Positions 45,364 through 53,720 of a stretch of DNA of 53,720 bases are shown one piece after another. A program made the translations under genes and the position numbers. Each line of letters opens with the position of its first letter. Positions within the stretch are counted from its first letter, which is position 1. The DNA is from Flavobacteriaceae bacterium (lineage in GTDB: Bacteria; Bacteroidota; Bacteroidia; Flavobacteriales; Flavobacteriaceae), in NCBI GenBank assembly GCA_002690805.1, contig NZFW01000037.1:1-53720 (forward strand), in the 5' to 3' direction. The notes below the pieces were generated by a model, which ran no database searches, was not told the origin of the DNA, and was given only the letters and a program-made list of their open reading frames with translations.

Positions 45364-45915
45364 ATGAATCATGAAATAGCCAAATATTCTGGGATTAGCC
45401 TTAGCAACTTTAATTATCATTTTCCAACAAAACGGAAGCTTGTTTTATCGATTTTTTGCTATATGAAAGTGAATTTAAGTGGACGGATTAATCAAAACAT
45501 AAATCTTAAAAGGGAATCATCTCCTTTAAATCTTGTTAAAATTTACATAGAATTTGAAAACGAGTTTAAATTTTTTTACCTAGACACCTACAATGTCATT
45601 AGTCATTACGATTTTTTTGGGAAAGAGCTATTAATTCAAGTTGATGAAGCTATTTTATTAATTAAAAATCTTATTTACGTTGATGTAGGAAAGGGATATA
45701 TAAAACATGGACCAGGAATAACTGAAAGAACATATGATGATCTATCAAATCAAATATGGTTAAATTGTCATTTTTGGTTTGCGCAATCTTATATTAGAAA
45801 TAAAAATGATAATATATTGATAAAATGTATAATTGCATGCTTCAATCTTTTGAAACCATATCTGACCGAAGAAGGGCACATAAAGTACATGAGTTTTGTT
45901 AATGGATTAAAATAG
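45364..45915 (+). CDS. TetR-family transcriptional regulator (start uncertain)
   Basis: From ATG 45364 the protein has 183 residues and begins inside the HTH: EIAKYSGISLSNFNYHFPTK is the TetR recognition-helix region (usual VAxxaGvsxgxxYYHFxxK). The frame is open back to 45259 and encodes the missing first helix (TKIVLNSIKLFNKKGIFNVM), so the real protein probably starts further upstream, at a non-standard codon such as ATT 45271. The C-terminal ligand domain is all-helical and unassigned. It likely represses the divergent acyl-CoA synthetase and responds to an acyl-CoA or fatty acid, by context. It is co-transcribed with the acyltransferase, with a 3-base gap. Confidence 0.75.
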   Translation: MNHEIAKYSGISLSNFNYHFPTKRKLVLSIFCYMKVNLSGRINQNINLKRESSPLNLVKIYIEFENEFKFFYLDTYNVISHYDFFGKELLIQVDEAILLIKNLIYVDVGKGYIKHGPGITERTYDDLSNQIWLNCHFWFAQSYIRNKNDNILIKCIIACFNLLKPYLTEEGHIKYMSFVNGLK

Positions 45916-45918
45916 TGT

Positions 45919-46959
45919 ATGAAAAATGCAATATATATTGGAATTAGGACGCTAATGCAAATAGGGTTCAACTTTTATTTTAAAAAAATTACAGTTTATG
46001 GTAAAAAAAATATTCCAAAAAAAGGAGGCGTAATACTTTCACCAAATCATCAAAATGGAGTAATTGATCCATTTATCGTGGGAGTAGACTATGGGGGAAT
46101 TATAACTTCATTAACTCGAGCAGATGTTTTTGGAGGTATTATGCATTGGATATTCACTCAAATGAACATGATACCAGTCTACAGGATAAGAGACGGATAC
46201 TCTAATTTAAAAAATAATGATTTGATTTTTCAAAAGTGTAACTCAATTTTGGGAAAAGGTAATCCTGTTCAGGTTTTCTCAGAAGGAAAACAACATGAAA
46301 ATTATTATTTAATTCCAATTTCAAAAGGAAGCAGTAGAATGGCGATTTCTGCTCAAAAAAAATATCCAGATCAAAATATGTATATTTTACCAATAGGTAT
46401 TAATTATAGTAATCGAAGGAATCCACTTTCATTCATTCATCTGGTTTACGGTAAACCAATTTTTGTTAAAGATTATATTAAAAAGAATATACCAGAAGTG
46501 AATCAAATAAATAATCTTAGGAGTATTTTAACTAAAAGAATGAGGGAATGCCTTTGGATTCCTGAAAAAAACAAAAATTATACAAAACAATATTCTCTAA
46601 TTAATACTTTAAAAGGAAATGAATCCTTTGAAGAAATAAAAAAGATGATACAAGAAATTGATTATTATAAAAAACCGAGAACATTAAAATTATATGAAAT
46701 AGCAATAGGAGGAATAGGTTATATATTAAATGCACCTGTATTAATTGCAACAAAATTTTGTCTTTCAAGATTTAATGACATTGTATATTATAGTACAGTC
46801 AAATTTTATTGTGCATTACTTTTACTTCCACTGTGGTGGGTTTCAATACTATTGTTAGGGTACTATATAGGTTTCATTTATTCAGTGCCTGCATTATTTA
46901 TATCTATTATTAGTTTATATATAAGACAAAACAATCAAAATATAATATTTAATAAGTAA
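45919..46959 (+). CDS. PlsC-like 1-acylglycerol-3-phosphate acyltransferase family protein
   Basis: The protein has 346 residues. The acyltransferase block I is SPNHQNGVIDPFIV (H44 to D50, the HX5D spacing seen in Bacteroidota homologues); block III is VQVFSEGKQHENYYLIPISK. The C-terminus has two strongly hydrophobic segments (about 255-285 and 300-340), so the enzyme is membrane-bound. It is probably involved in transferring an acyl group to a lysophospholipid or glycerol phosphate. Pairing with a TetR regulator next to an acyl-CoA synthetase suggests lipid channelling. The stretch after it (46960-47105) is A/T-rich and empty. Confidence 0.82.
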   Translation: MKNAIYIGIRTLMQIGFNFYFKKITVYGKKNIPKKGGVILSPNHQNGVIDPFIVGVDYGGIITSLTRADVFGGIMHWIFTQMNMIPVYRIRDGYSNLKNNDLIFQKCNSILGKGNPVQVFSEGKQHENYYLIPISKGSSRMAISAQKKYPDQNMYILPIGINYSNRRNPLSFIHLVYGKPIFVKDYIKKNIPEVNQINNLRSILTKRMRECLWIPEKNKNYTKQYSLINTLKGNESFEEIKKMIQEIDYYKKPRTLKLYEIAIGGIGYILNAPVLIATKFCLSRFNDIVYYSTVKFYCALLLLPLWWVSILLLGYYIGFIYSVPALFISIISLYIRQNNQNIIFNK

Positions 46960-47105
46960 ATTCTATATATAATTAAATAAAAGCTATAAAAAAATAAATT
47001 ATACAAATTAAATTTATTAGAATAGTTTTTTATTATACATAATAATTAAATGATAGTTATTATCTATGTATTTATTTTATTATAAGTATTTTGTAGTTTT
47101 ACATA

Positions 47106-48086
47106 ATGATTGATGTAATAATTATTGGCGCTGGACCTATTGGTATGGCCTGCGCTATTTCAGCAAAAGAAAACGGACTTAACTACGTAGTAATTGAAAA
47201 AGGAACATTGGTTAATTCGTTATTTAATTATCCGTTAAATATGAGCTTCTTTTCCACGTCTGACAGGCTTGAGATTGGTAATATTCCATTTATTTCACAG
47301 CAACCAAAGCCTACAAGAGCTGAAGCATTAGAGTATTACAGAAGAGTCGCATCAAGTAAAAAACTTAAGATAAAATTATACGAAGAAATAATAAGTATCT
47401 CAAAACTTAAAAAGGGATTTAAATTAAAAACAATTAAAAGTGACTACTCAACAAAAACTATTATAATTGCAACAGGATTCTACGATTTTCCATATTTACT
47501 AAATATACCTGGAGAAAAATTATCAAAAGTTAAACACTACTATTCAGAGCCCCATCCATATTTTGGAATGGATTTAGCGATTGTTGGTTCAGCAAATTCA
47601 GCTGTAGACGCTGCATTAGAAACTTACAGAAAAGGAGCTAAGAGTGTTACAATGATTATTCGAGAAAAAGAGATTGGAGACAATGTTAAGTATTGGGCGC
47701 GTCCAGATATAATAAATAGAATTAAAGAGGGCAGTATTATTGCGTATTTTGAATCAAATCTAAAGAAAATTAATACTGATTCAATACTAATTAAATCACC
47801 AAATAAAGAGTTTTCAATCAAAAATGATTTTGTTCTTGCAATGACTGGATATCAACCAAACTTTGCACTAGTTGAAAGTCTCGGTGTCAAATTCAAAAAT
47901 GACATCTATAAAACCCCAGTCTACAATTTACAAAACATGGAATCAAATATTAAAGGAGTTTATCTTGCCGGAGTAGTCTGTGGTGGTCTAAAAACAAATA
48001 AATGGTTTATTGAGAATTCCAGAGAACATGCCCCTAAAATTATTAATAACATAGTTAGTGAATTAGACAAATTTTCTCAAGGCTAA
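47106..48086 (+). CDS. ypdA: YpdA-family FAD/NADPH reductase (bacillithiol disulfide reductase-like)
   Basis: The protein has 326 residues. FAD-binding DVIIIGAGPIGMACAIS (G8-x-G10-xx-G13), then the substrate region SFFSTSDRLEIGNIPF, typical of YpdA, ATGFYDFP, and a second Rossmann motif LAIVGSANSAVDAALE (about 158-172). There is no CxxC thioredoxin-reductase redox motif. In Firmicutes YpdA reduces bacillithiol disulfide with NADPH. The neighbour, tail-to-tail, is a DinB-fold protein, the fold of bacillithiol S-transferases. Whether this organism makes bacillithiol cannot be seen here. Confidence 0.85.
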   Translation: MIDVIIIGAGPIGMACAISAKENGLNYVVIEKGTLVNSLFNYPLNMSFFSTSDRLEIGNIPFISQQPKPTRAEALEYYRRVASSKKLKIKLYEEIISISKLKKGFKLKTIKSDYSTKTIIIATGFYDFPYLLNIPGEKLSKVKHYYSEPHPYFGMDLAIVGSANSAVDAALETYRKGAKSVTMIIREKEIGDNVKYWARPDIINRIKEGSIIAYFESNLKKINTDSILIKSPNKEFSIKNDFVLAMTGYQPNFALVESLGVKFKNDIYKTPVYNLQNMESNIKGVYLAGVVCGGLKTNKWFIENSREHAPKIINNIVSELDKFSQG

Positions 48087-48518
48087 AATACTCCCAAGAT
48101 GGATTCCGTCATGAAAAATTGTGAATGTAAAAGCTGTTTCAAAACTATCTATTGTCTGATTAGTTGATGTAGTAAAAGAAGAAAATTTATCAAAGATTGA
48201 GTTGTCTATGTCTTTGTCAAGTAAGTCAATAGTTGAAAAAAGAAGAGCTTTGATTATTTCTAGATCTTCTTGAGAGGCAGGTTTTTTGGGAAAAGTTCCC
48301 TTATCATAGTTTTTTACCCATTTTTGATCAATATGAATTTTATTTCCAGATAACATATACATAAGTCTTTGTTGAACAACAATGCAATGCGCTACATTCC
48401 AGAAAATTGAGTTATTAAAACCTTCTGGAACTTTATTAAGTTGGCCTAAGGAATAATGACTTAGTATTTTATAAAATAGTTTTCTGTTATGCTTTAAAAT
48501 TGATCTTTTTGAATCCAT
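48063..48518 (-). CDS. DinB-family protein
   Basis: The protein has 151 residues, a four-helix bundle of the DinB/YfiT type. Metal-binding His candidates: H44-region NVAHCIVVQQRLMYML, and IFHDGIHLGSILALRKF near the C-terminus (HxxxH). Members include thiol S-transferases (BstA with bacillithiol, mycothiol-dependent enzymes) and proteins of unknown function. Its last 24 bases overlap the 3' end of the ypdA-like gene on the other strand. The promoter lies in the 50-base divergent gap before the GntP-type permease. Confidence 0.82.
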   Translation of the reverse strand: MDSKRSILKHNRKLFYKILSHYSLGQLNKVPEGFNNSIFWNVAHCIVVQQRLMYMLSGNKIHIDQKWVKNYDKGTFPKKPASQEDLEIIKALLFSTIDLLDKDIDNSIFDKFSSFTTSTNQTIDSFETAFTFTIFHDGIHLGSILALRKFV

Positions 48519-48568
48519 AATTTAATATTGTAATTAAATTTATAATTTTAATTAATTCAACAGCCTAA

Positions 48569-49870
48569 ATGTTTCTGGAAATTTCATTTATTACAATTAC
48601 TATAGCTTGGATCATTTTTGGCACCTCATTTTTAAAGTGGAATCCAATAATTGTACTTTTAACAGGTTCATTGCTTTTAGGAATTTCTCTTCAGATAGGT
48701 CTTATAGATGTTTTATTTCAAATGTTTGAGGGATTTATAAATCTGACCAAAAATATTGGAGTTCTTATTTTATTTGGCGTTATAATTGGCTTAAATTTAG
48801 AGAGAAATGGAGCAACATCAGTAATTTCACTAGGAATTTTAAAGACCTTTTCAAAACTACCATTAACTTACATTATTAGTCTTATTGGTTTTATTGTCTC
48901 AATTCCAGTTTTTTGTGATGCAGCTTTTATAATACTTTCTACATTAAATAAAAAGTTATCTGAATTAACTAAAACCTCAAAAAAGACACTAACGATTGCT
49001 CTTTCTACAGGACTTTTTGCTCCTCATGTTCTAGTTCCGCCCACCCCTGGTCCATTAGCTGCGGCATCAGCCTTAAATTTGGATAATATTTTTTTGCTTT
49101 TTATTTGCGGGGGGAGCTTAGCTCTATTTCTTGCTTTAGTTGGCGCTTTTTATTCTCATAATTTCATAAAAAAAAGCTCGGTGATTTCTAAAACAACTAT
49201 TCAATCACTTATCGATGATTTAAAATTAGAAAATAACTTAAACTTTAGATTAGCCAGCGCTCCAATTTGGCTTCCAATCTTATTAATGTCAATTAGACCA
49301 TTAGTTCCATCAAATTTAATATACCTAACCACTCCAGTATTTTCATTATTTATTGGAGTAGTTATTTCACTTTATATTTCGTTTAGAAAAGTTCAAATTC
49401 AGCCATTATTAATTAAATCCTTAAAACATTCTATCCCAATAATTGCAATCACTGGAGCTGGCGGCGCTTTGGGTAAAATAATTCAAAACATTGATGTAAT
49501 ATCATGGTTTGATGATGTAAGCTACTTTGATTCTTTGGGAATTATTATCCCTTTTCTAATTGCAGCAACATTAAAAACAGCTCAAGGATCTTCTACTGTG
49601 GCAATGATAACTGCTGCCTCAATTATTTACCCAATCCTTTTTATTTTTGGTCTAGAAAACGATACTGGAAAAATCTTTACAATTTTAGCGATTGGGGTTG
49701 GATCAATGACTGTCTCTCATGCTAACGATTCATACTTTTGGATAGTGTCTCAAATGAGTGGCTTAGATATAAAGACTGCATATCAAACCCACACAATTGC
49801 AACTTTTATTCAGGGGGTATCAGGAATTATATTTTTACTAATAACCTATAATTTATATAAGCTTTTTTAA
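48569..49870 (+). CDS. GntP-family permease
   Basis: The protein has 433 residues with 12 or more hydrophobic segments. Family signatures: VSIPVFCDAAFIILSTLNK (IPxFxDxxFxxL) and VPPTPGPLAAASALN (the PPxPG loop), plus AATLKTAQGSSTVAMITAAS and VGSMTVSHANDSYFWIVSQM, which are diagnostic for GntP transporters. It imports gluconate or a related hydroxy-acid with protons. No gluconate kinase lies nearby, so the substrate is open. It is convergent with the DUF4270 gene, with a 2-base gap. Confidence 0.92.
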   Translation: MFLEISFITITIAWIIFGTSFLKWNPIIVLLTGSLLLGISLQIGLIDVLFQMFEGFINLTKNIGVLILFGVIIGLNLERNGATSVISLGILKTFSKLPLTYIISLIGFIVSIPVFCDAAFIILSTLNKKLSELTKTSKKTLTIALSTGLFAPHVLVPPTPGPLAAASALNLDNIFLLFICGGSLALFLALVGAFYSHNFIKKSSVISKTTIQSLIDDLKLENNLNFRLASAPIWLPILLMSIRPLVPSNLIYLTTPVFSLFIGVVISLYISFRKVQIQPLLIKSLKHSIPIIAITGAGGALGKIIQNIDVISWFDDVSYFDSLGIIIPFLIAATLKTAQGSSTVAMITAASIIYPILFIFGLENDTGKIFTILAIGVGSMTVSHANDSYFWIVSQMSGLDIKTAYQTHTIATFIQGVSGIIFLLITYNLYKLF

Positions 49871-49872
49871 AA

Positions 49873-51696
49873 TTAATATTCAGTATAAAAAATTTCTAAT
49901 TCGACTTTTAGAGCCTTATTTTCCTCATCAGGATGTGAGCCAATAAGCTTTACACCAAAGGGGTTTAAAACCCCCGTGGCAGGATATTTTATTTCTTTGT
50001 CTGTAGAGTTTATCGCCTTTTTAATTGATAAAGCCGAAATATTTGCTCCAGAAATAAGTCCAAGGGAAGAATTGATAGAATCTTTTCTGATTATCTTATT
50101 GACATGATCTGTTATTCTAAACTTATATCGCCATGGCTTGTTTTCAGAATCATGTTCTAACATTCCACCAAATACTTTTTTTCCAGCATTAGTTGATAAA
50201 GTATTTATCGTGTTATCAATAAGAAAGTCATTTATTGGTAATCCTGAATTTAAGTTGTAGAGGTAAAGTCTTTCAGGATATATATTATTTGGGTGGTTTA
50301 ATAGTTGAGATGGGTCAACATAAAAAATAAGATTGGCCTCATTAATCAGCCAATTATTATTTCTTAATTGTAATATTTCATCATTGTCATTTAAGTTTGA
50401 AGAGTCAAATAAGTCAATTTTTGAATAAAATTGACCTCCTTGAATTGTTATATTTTTTTGAGGTATTCCTGTTTCACTTTGATTTATAGCATCAGTTATT
50501 ATTGGATCGGAGCCTGATTTTTCAAGTGAATTTATAATAATTCCTCCCAAAGCTATATCATAGCTGCTAGGTTTTTTAATCACTTCATCATCAGAAGTAT
50601 CTGAGGTTCCATAACCTTCATAATAATCATAATTGTAATTAATCTTAATCCCTGCACCATTAAAATTTAAAAGCAAGTAAAGATCATCTGAAAAATTTTC
50701 AGTCGTAATTATAATTCCTTTAATATGATCTTGAAAGTTATCTAAATTTTTAAGTCTAAAACTTCCTTCTGCATTTATTATGTTTTTTTGAAAAAAAGAA
50801 GGCTCTAATTCTAATCTAATTCTTGGTGAATATCTGAATTGAACAGTGGTCGAGTCCTCTATCTCTTCGGTGGATGGATCATCTTCAGTATAATTAAATC
50901 GTAATTCGTCATAATTTAACTGAACTTCATTGTTGAATAACTCAGTGGAATAAAAGCCTTGTTCATAATAATTTGTGTTTGAAAAAAACTGTTGAGTTGT
51001 TTCAAAATTGTTATTGGGATCTAATGATGATAGATAATATGTTAATTCATGAACCTTTAAGGTGAATTTTGAGTTGAGATTTCCATAAACAGAATCAATA
51101 TCATAAATTCTATTACCGCTATCATAACTTGAACTGTCTGTATCTTCATTGTCCAAAATTCCATCATTATCGCTATCAACACTCAAGGGATTTGTACCAA
51201 CTGCATTTTCAGAAAAATCAGATAATCCATCTCCATCAGTATCACTTGAGGAATCAAGAGGGTCGATATCCAACGGGTCTATGACTCCATCATTATCTTT
51301 ATCATTTTGATTACTATAAAATGGTATTTCTAAAAAAACAGAAGTAACAGTTTCATTTTCAGGTATAATTGTTAAATCATTAGTTTCTGAGTTCTCTTGC
51401 TCTTGACTATAGATTCCAAAAGAAGGATTAGCGCTTATAATTAGTTGTGATGTAATGTTTGCCTTAGACTTTCCAAAATAAGGGTTGTTTATTATGCCTA
51501 TTTGGCCTAATGGCAGGCCATCAGTTTGAACTCTTTTTAACTTTTGTTGATATGTAAAAACTGGTGCTTTGTATATGTCTGTTTTGAATTCCTGATCAAC
51601 TAAAAGGAAAGATCCAATATTATGATATTCTTGGTTACAAGAGGATAGTATGATTAAAGTTCCTAATAAAAAAGAATGAAGATATCTAAAATGCAT
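49873..51696 (-). CDS. DUF4270 lipoprotein with thrombospondin-3-like calcium repeats
   Basis: The protein has 607 residues with a lipoprotein signal (MHFRYLHSFLLGTLIILSSC). The N-terminal DUF4270 start (FLLVDQEFKTDIYKAPVFTY, GLPLGQIGIINNPYFGKSKA) is typical. About residues 130-190 hold Asp-rich TSP3-like loops (DKDNDGVIDPLD, DTDGDGLSD, DSDNDGILDNED) that should bind calcium. The rest is beta-rich and fits the family. The DUF4270 role is unknown; the gene is regularly found next to glycogen synthase and panC in Flavobacteriia, as here. It follows the synthase gene after 12 bases. Confidence 0.85.
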   Translation of the reverse strand: MHFRYLHSFLLGTLIILSSCNQEYHNIGSFLLVDQEFKTDIYKAPVFTYQQKLKRVQTDGLPLGQIGIINNPYFGKSKANITSQLIISANPSFGIYSQEQENSETNDLTIIPENETVTSVFLEIPFYSNQNDKDNDGVIDPLDIDPLDSSSDTDGDGLSDFSENAVGTNPLSVDSDNDGILDNEDTDSSSYDSGNRIYDIDSVYGNLNSKFTLKVHELTYYLSSLDPNNNFETTQQFFSNTNYYEQGFYSTELFNNEVQLNYDELRFNYTEDDPSTEEIEDSTTVQFRYSPRIRLELEPSFFQKNIINAEGSFRLKNLDNFQDHIKGIIITTENFSDDLYLLLNFNGAGIKINYNYDYYEGYGTSDTSDDEVIKKPSSYDIALGGIIINSLEKSGSDPIITDAINQSETGIPQKNITIQGGQFYSKIDLFDSSNLNDNDEILQLRNNNWLINEANLIFYVDPSQLLNHPNNIYPERLYLYNLNSGLPINDFLIDNTINTLSTNAGKKVFGGMLEHDSENKPWRYKFRITDHVNKIIRKDSINSSLGLISGANISALSIKKAINSTDKEIKYPATGVLNPFGVKLIGSHPDEENKALKVELEIFYTEY

Positions 51697-51708
51697 TATG
51701 ATTAAATG

Positions 51709-52515
51709 TTAACTAAAATATTTTGTATAGAAATCAACATAAGGAATTTCTTCATCACCATTTTCATTTGACACAAAAGGCTTATTACTGTTTTCAATTT
51801 CTTTAATAACTTCCTTTTCCATAGATGCTTTTCCATGTAATACAAATCCATCTGCATGAGCAATACATAATTTTGAAAGATTTACAAAATCTGATTTTAC
51901 TAAATCTGAAATTAAATTTTCTGGAATACCATCAAATTCAACTTTTTGTTTAAATTTTTTTGATAAAACGCCTTCAAAATCTTTTGGATAAATAGAACTT
52001 ACAATTTTACTATCAGAAAAAATAGGATCATCATTAAAATAAGTTTTTAAGTAAAGGGGAAATAAGTATGTAAACCAGCCTTGAAGATGAATTATATCTG
52101 GAGACCAATTTAATTTTTTAACTGTTTCAATTACCCCTTTAGTAAAAAAAATCATTCTCTCATCATTATCTTTGAAAAGTTTTCCCTTTCCGTCCCTGAG
52201 TACTGCACGCCTTTTAAAATAATCTTCATTATCAATAAAATAAACTTGCATACGTTCCTTGGGAATAGAGGCGACTTTAATTATAAGTGGGGTATCCATG
52301 TCGTTAATTACAAGATTCATCCCCGATAGCCTGATAACTTCATGAAGCTGATGACGTCTTTCGTTGATAAGGCCATATCTTGGCATAAAAATTCTTATCT
52401 GCCCTCCACTGTCATTGATGCTTTTTGGAATTTTAAATGAGTTTATCGCAAGTTCTGATTGAGGGAGATATGGAACAACTTCTGGAGAAATAATAAGTAC
52501 GCGCTTGTCTTTCAT
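51709..52515 (-). CDS. Short glycogen/starch synthase-like protein (GT5 N-terminal domain)
   Basis: The protein has 268 residues from ATG 52515 (MKDKRVLIISPEVVPYLPQS); six further upstream codons are open but unlikely. It matches the GT5 N-terminal Rossmann domain only: NDSGGQIRIFMPRYGLINER, DERMIFFTKGVIETVKKLNW, PDIIHLQGWFTYLFPLYLKT. The C-terminal nucleotide-sugar-binding domain (KxGG...E signature) is absent. This short version is conserved in Flavobacteriia next to DUF4270 and panC, so it is not a local truncation. Catalytic activity is doubtful. A TTG-N17-TAATATTTG promoter lies just upstream, divergent from panC. Confidence 0.82.
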   Translation of the reverse strand: MKDKRVLIISPEVVPYLPQSELAINSFKIPKSINDSGGQIRIFMPRYGLINERRHQLHEVIRLSGMNLVINDMDTPLIIKVASIPKERMQVYFIDNEDYFKRRAVLRDGKGKLFKDNDERMIFFTKGVIETVKKLNWSPDIIHLQGWFTYLFPLYLKTYFNDDPIFSDSKIVSSIYPKDFEGVLSKKFKQKVEFDGIPENLISDLVKSDFVNLSKLCIAHADGFVLHGKASMEKEVIKEIENSNKPFVSNENGDEEIPYVDFYTKYFS

Positions 52516-52616
52516 AAAAATAGGATAGACCAAATATTAAAAGTCTTGCGAAATTACAAAAATTATAACGAATGAATTAAAATATTACTACTTTGCGTCG
52601 ATAATATTTTCCTAAA

Positions 52617-53456
52617 ATGAATTTTTTTAGCCAATATTCGGTATTGAATTCTTGTTTAAACAAAAATAAAACTATAGGTTTAGTACCGACAATGGGTGCT
52701 TTACACGAAGGGCATATTTCTTTAATAGAGAGAGCTACTATCGAAAATGAACAAGTTATAGTTACTATTTTTGTTAACCCCACTCAGTTCGAAAACTCTG
52801 AGGAAGTTAAATCATATCCACAAAACTTGAATCTCGATATTCAAATGATTAAAAAAGCTTCTCCTAAATCAATGATTTATGCACCAAAATCAAATGATTT
52901 ATATGACTCAAAAATGAAAACTTACAGATACGAATTTGGTATTCTTGAAAAAATAATGGAGGGTAAATTTAGAAATGGTCATTTTCAAGGTGTAGCAACT
53001 ATTGTTGAGAAATTATTAAATAATTTCTCTCCAACAAAAGCTTATTTTGGGGAAAAAGATTTTCAACAATTATTAATTATCAAATCTCTAGTAAATCAAA
53101 AAAAAATTTCTACCTCAATAGTTGGATGCTCTACATATAGAGATAGTCAGGGACTTGCTTTAAGCTCAAGAAATAAACTTTTAAACACAAAAGAGCTTAA
53201 AAATGCAATCTTTCTAATTGAACAATTAAAATTAGCCAAATCTCTATGGAAAAAGGAAAACTCTTTAAGGATTACAAAAATAATCGAAGAAAACTTTTTA
53301 AATAATATTTGGCTTAAACTGGACTACTTTGACATAAGATTTGAAAACAACTTATTAAAAGCTAAAGAAAAATCTGATCAAAAAACGAGAGCTTTTATTG
53401 CCGCAAGAATTGGGAAAACACGACTGATAGATAATTTATTACTCAATGAATATTAA
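52617..53456 (+). CDS. panC: Pantothenate synthetase
   Basis: The protein has 279 residues. The ATP-binding HIGH-type motif is HEGH (30-33) in VPTMGALHEGHISLIERA. FVNPTQFENSEE, FRNGHFQGVATIVEKLLNNF, AYFGEKDFQQLLIIKSLVNQ and GLALSSRNKLL are all diagnostic. It joins pantoate and beta-alanine with ATP to give pantothenate, on the way to CoA. It is divergent from the glycogen synthase-like gene. The aspartate decarboxylase gene panD, which often follows panC in this class, is not here; the next gene overlaps its end. Confidence 0.96.
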   Translation: MNFFSQYSVLNSCLNKNKTIGLVPTMGALHEGHISLIERATIENEQVIVTIFVNPTQFENSEEVKSYPQNLNLDIQMIKKASPKSMIYAPKSNDLYDSKMKTYRYEFGILEKIMEGKFRNGHFQGVATIVEKLLNNFSPTKAYFGEKDFQQLLIIKSLVNQKKISTSIVGCSTYRDSQGLALSSRNKLLNTKELKNAIFLIEQLKLAKSLWKKENSLRITKIIEENFLNNIWLKLDYFDIRFENNLLKAKEKSDQKTRAFIAARIGKTRLIDNLLLNEY

Positions 53457-53720
53457 AACTTTTCTTAAATATGTTTTACCTATTTCTTTGGGTGCATTTT
53501 TTATTTATTTATCAATTAGTATAACAACTCCTGATGAGAGAAAAATAATAATTCAATCTGTTAAAAAGGCTGACTTAAGGTATGTTTTTTTGGGATTATT
53601 TTTTGCAATATCAAGTCATTTTTCAAGGGCCTACCGCTGGAGATTTTTACTTTCACCTATGGGATATCACCCTAGACTAATAAATTCTTTTTTATGTGTT
53701 CTAATTGCTTATTTAGCCAA
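53446..53720 (+). CDS. YbhN/UPF0104 (LPG synthase-type) membrane protein, 3' end outside window
   Basis: ATG 53446 overlaps the last 11 bases of panC in another frame; the frame is open to the window edge (91 residues). It begins MNIKTFLKYVLPISLGAFF, then SISITTPDERKII and FFAISSHFSRAYRWRFLLSP, a pattern typical of lysylphosphatidylglycerol synthase transmembrane-domain/UPF0104 proteins (SxxxRAxRWxxLL). These are polytopic inner-membrane proteins with probable lipid-flipping roles. The overlap suggests translational coupling to panC, as in other Flavobacteriia, where panD lies between. Confidence 0.8.
   Translation, partial: MNIKTFLKYVLPISLGAFFIYLSISITTPDERKIIIQSVKKADLRYVFLGLFFAISSHFSRAYRWRFLLSPMGYHPRLINSFLCVLIAYLA

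Noticed and set aside
46960-47105. tRNA or small RNA in the gap before the YpdA-like gene
   Set aside because: The stretch is almost pure A/T with no stable stems, no -7 match and no cloverleaf.
51709-52515. Glycogen synthase gene as a truncated pseudogene
   Set aside because: The short form with only the N-terminal domain appears to be the usual one in Flavobacteriia beside DUF4270 and panC, and the frame is intact.

Overview
The window looks like a chromosomal segment of a marine, AT-rich Flavobacteriia bacterium (phylum Bacteroidota). The evidence is the adjacent gliding genes gldD and gldE, a type IX secretion C-terminal sorting domain, Bacteroidota-type promoters (TAnnTTTG), a TonB-dependent receptor with a carboxypeptidase-like N-terminal domain, atpDC on their own, and the order gldD-gldE-ssb-mutY-HU-tiny basic protein-rng. 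I see no phage, transposase, CRISPR, rRNA or tRNA.

Layout. 1-7146: a partial DUF6090-type membrane protein, a DUF4440/SnoaL-like lipoprotein and a 2067-residue mosaic secreted protein (BNR propeller, P-domain, two GDGWNGG modules, BspA/DUF285 repeats, T9SS tail). 7237-10605: GH3 glycosidase and a threonine dehydratase-like PLP enzyme. 10606-11023: a gene-free stretch with TGATCA palindromes and a possible structured RNA. 11024-18684: a VPS10/sortilin-like propeller protein, a decayed UPF0316 gene, small secreted proteins, a second DUF6090 protein, a DUF6174 lipoprotein and an MFS transporter. 18695-24280 (minus): mmsA, a lipoprotein, a SET protein, tesB, a secreted lipocalin-like protein and an M20 amidohydrolase. 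24328-30423: gliding, DNA-maintenance and RNA genes. 30428-32220: atpDC.

32340-46959 is the most distinctive part. It is a lipid or acyl-CoA locus: a tight eight-gene minus-strand operon (two SDRs, MaoC, crotonase, ACAD10/11-like dehydrogenase, APH-fold kinase, two further acyl-CoA dehydrogenases), a TonB-dependent receptor with two long Ala/Gly-rich inserts, an acyl-CoA synthetase, and a divergent TetR regulator with a PlsC-like acyltransferase. Overlapping perfect palindromes lie in the divergent promoter region. The kinase plus ACAD10/11-like pair suggests removal of a 4-hydroxyl by phosphorylation and elimination, as in levulinate catabolism (LvaA/LvaC) and human ACAD10/11. The last two acyl-CoA dehydrogenases look like a heteromeric pair. 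The substrate is unknown.

47106-53720: YpdA-like reductase tail-to-tail with a DinB protein (possible bacillithiol metabolism), a GntP-type permease, a DUF4270 lipoprotein with thrombospondin-3-like calcium repeats, a short glycogen synthase-like protein, panC, and the start of a YbhN/UPF0104 membrane protein that overlaps panC. All calls rest on reading the sequence; no database search was run.
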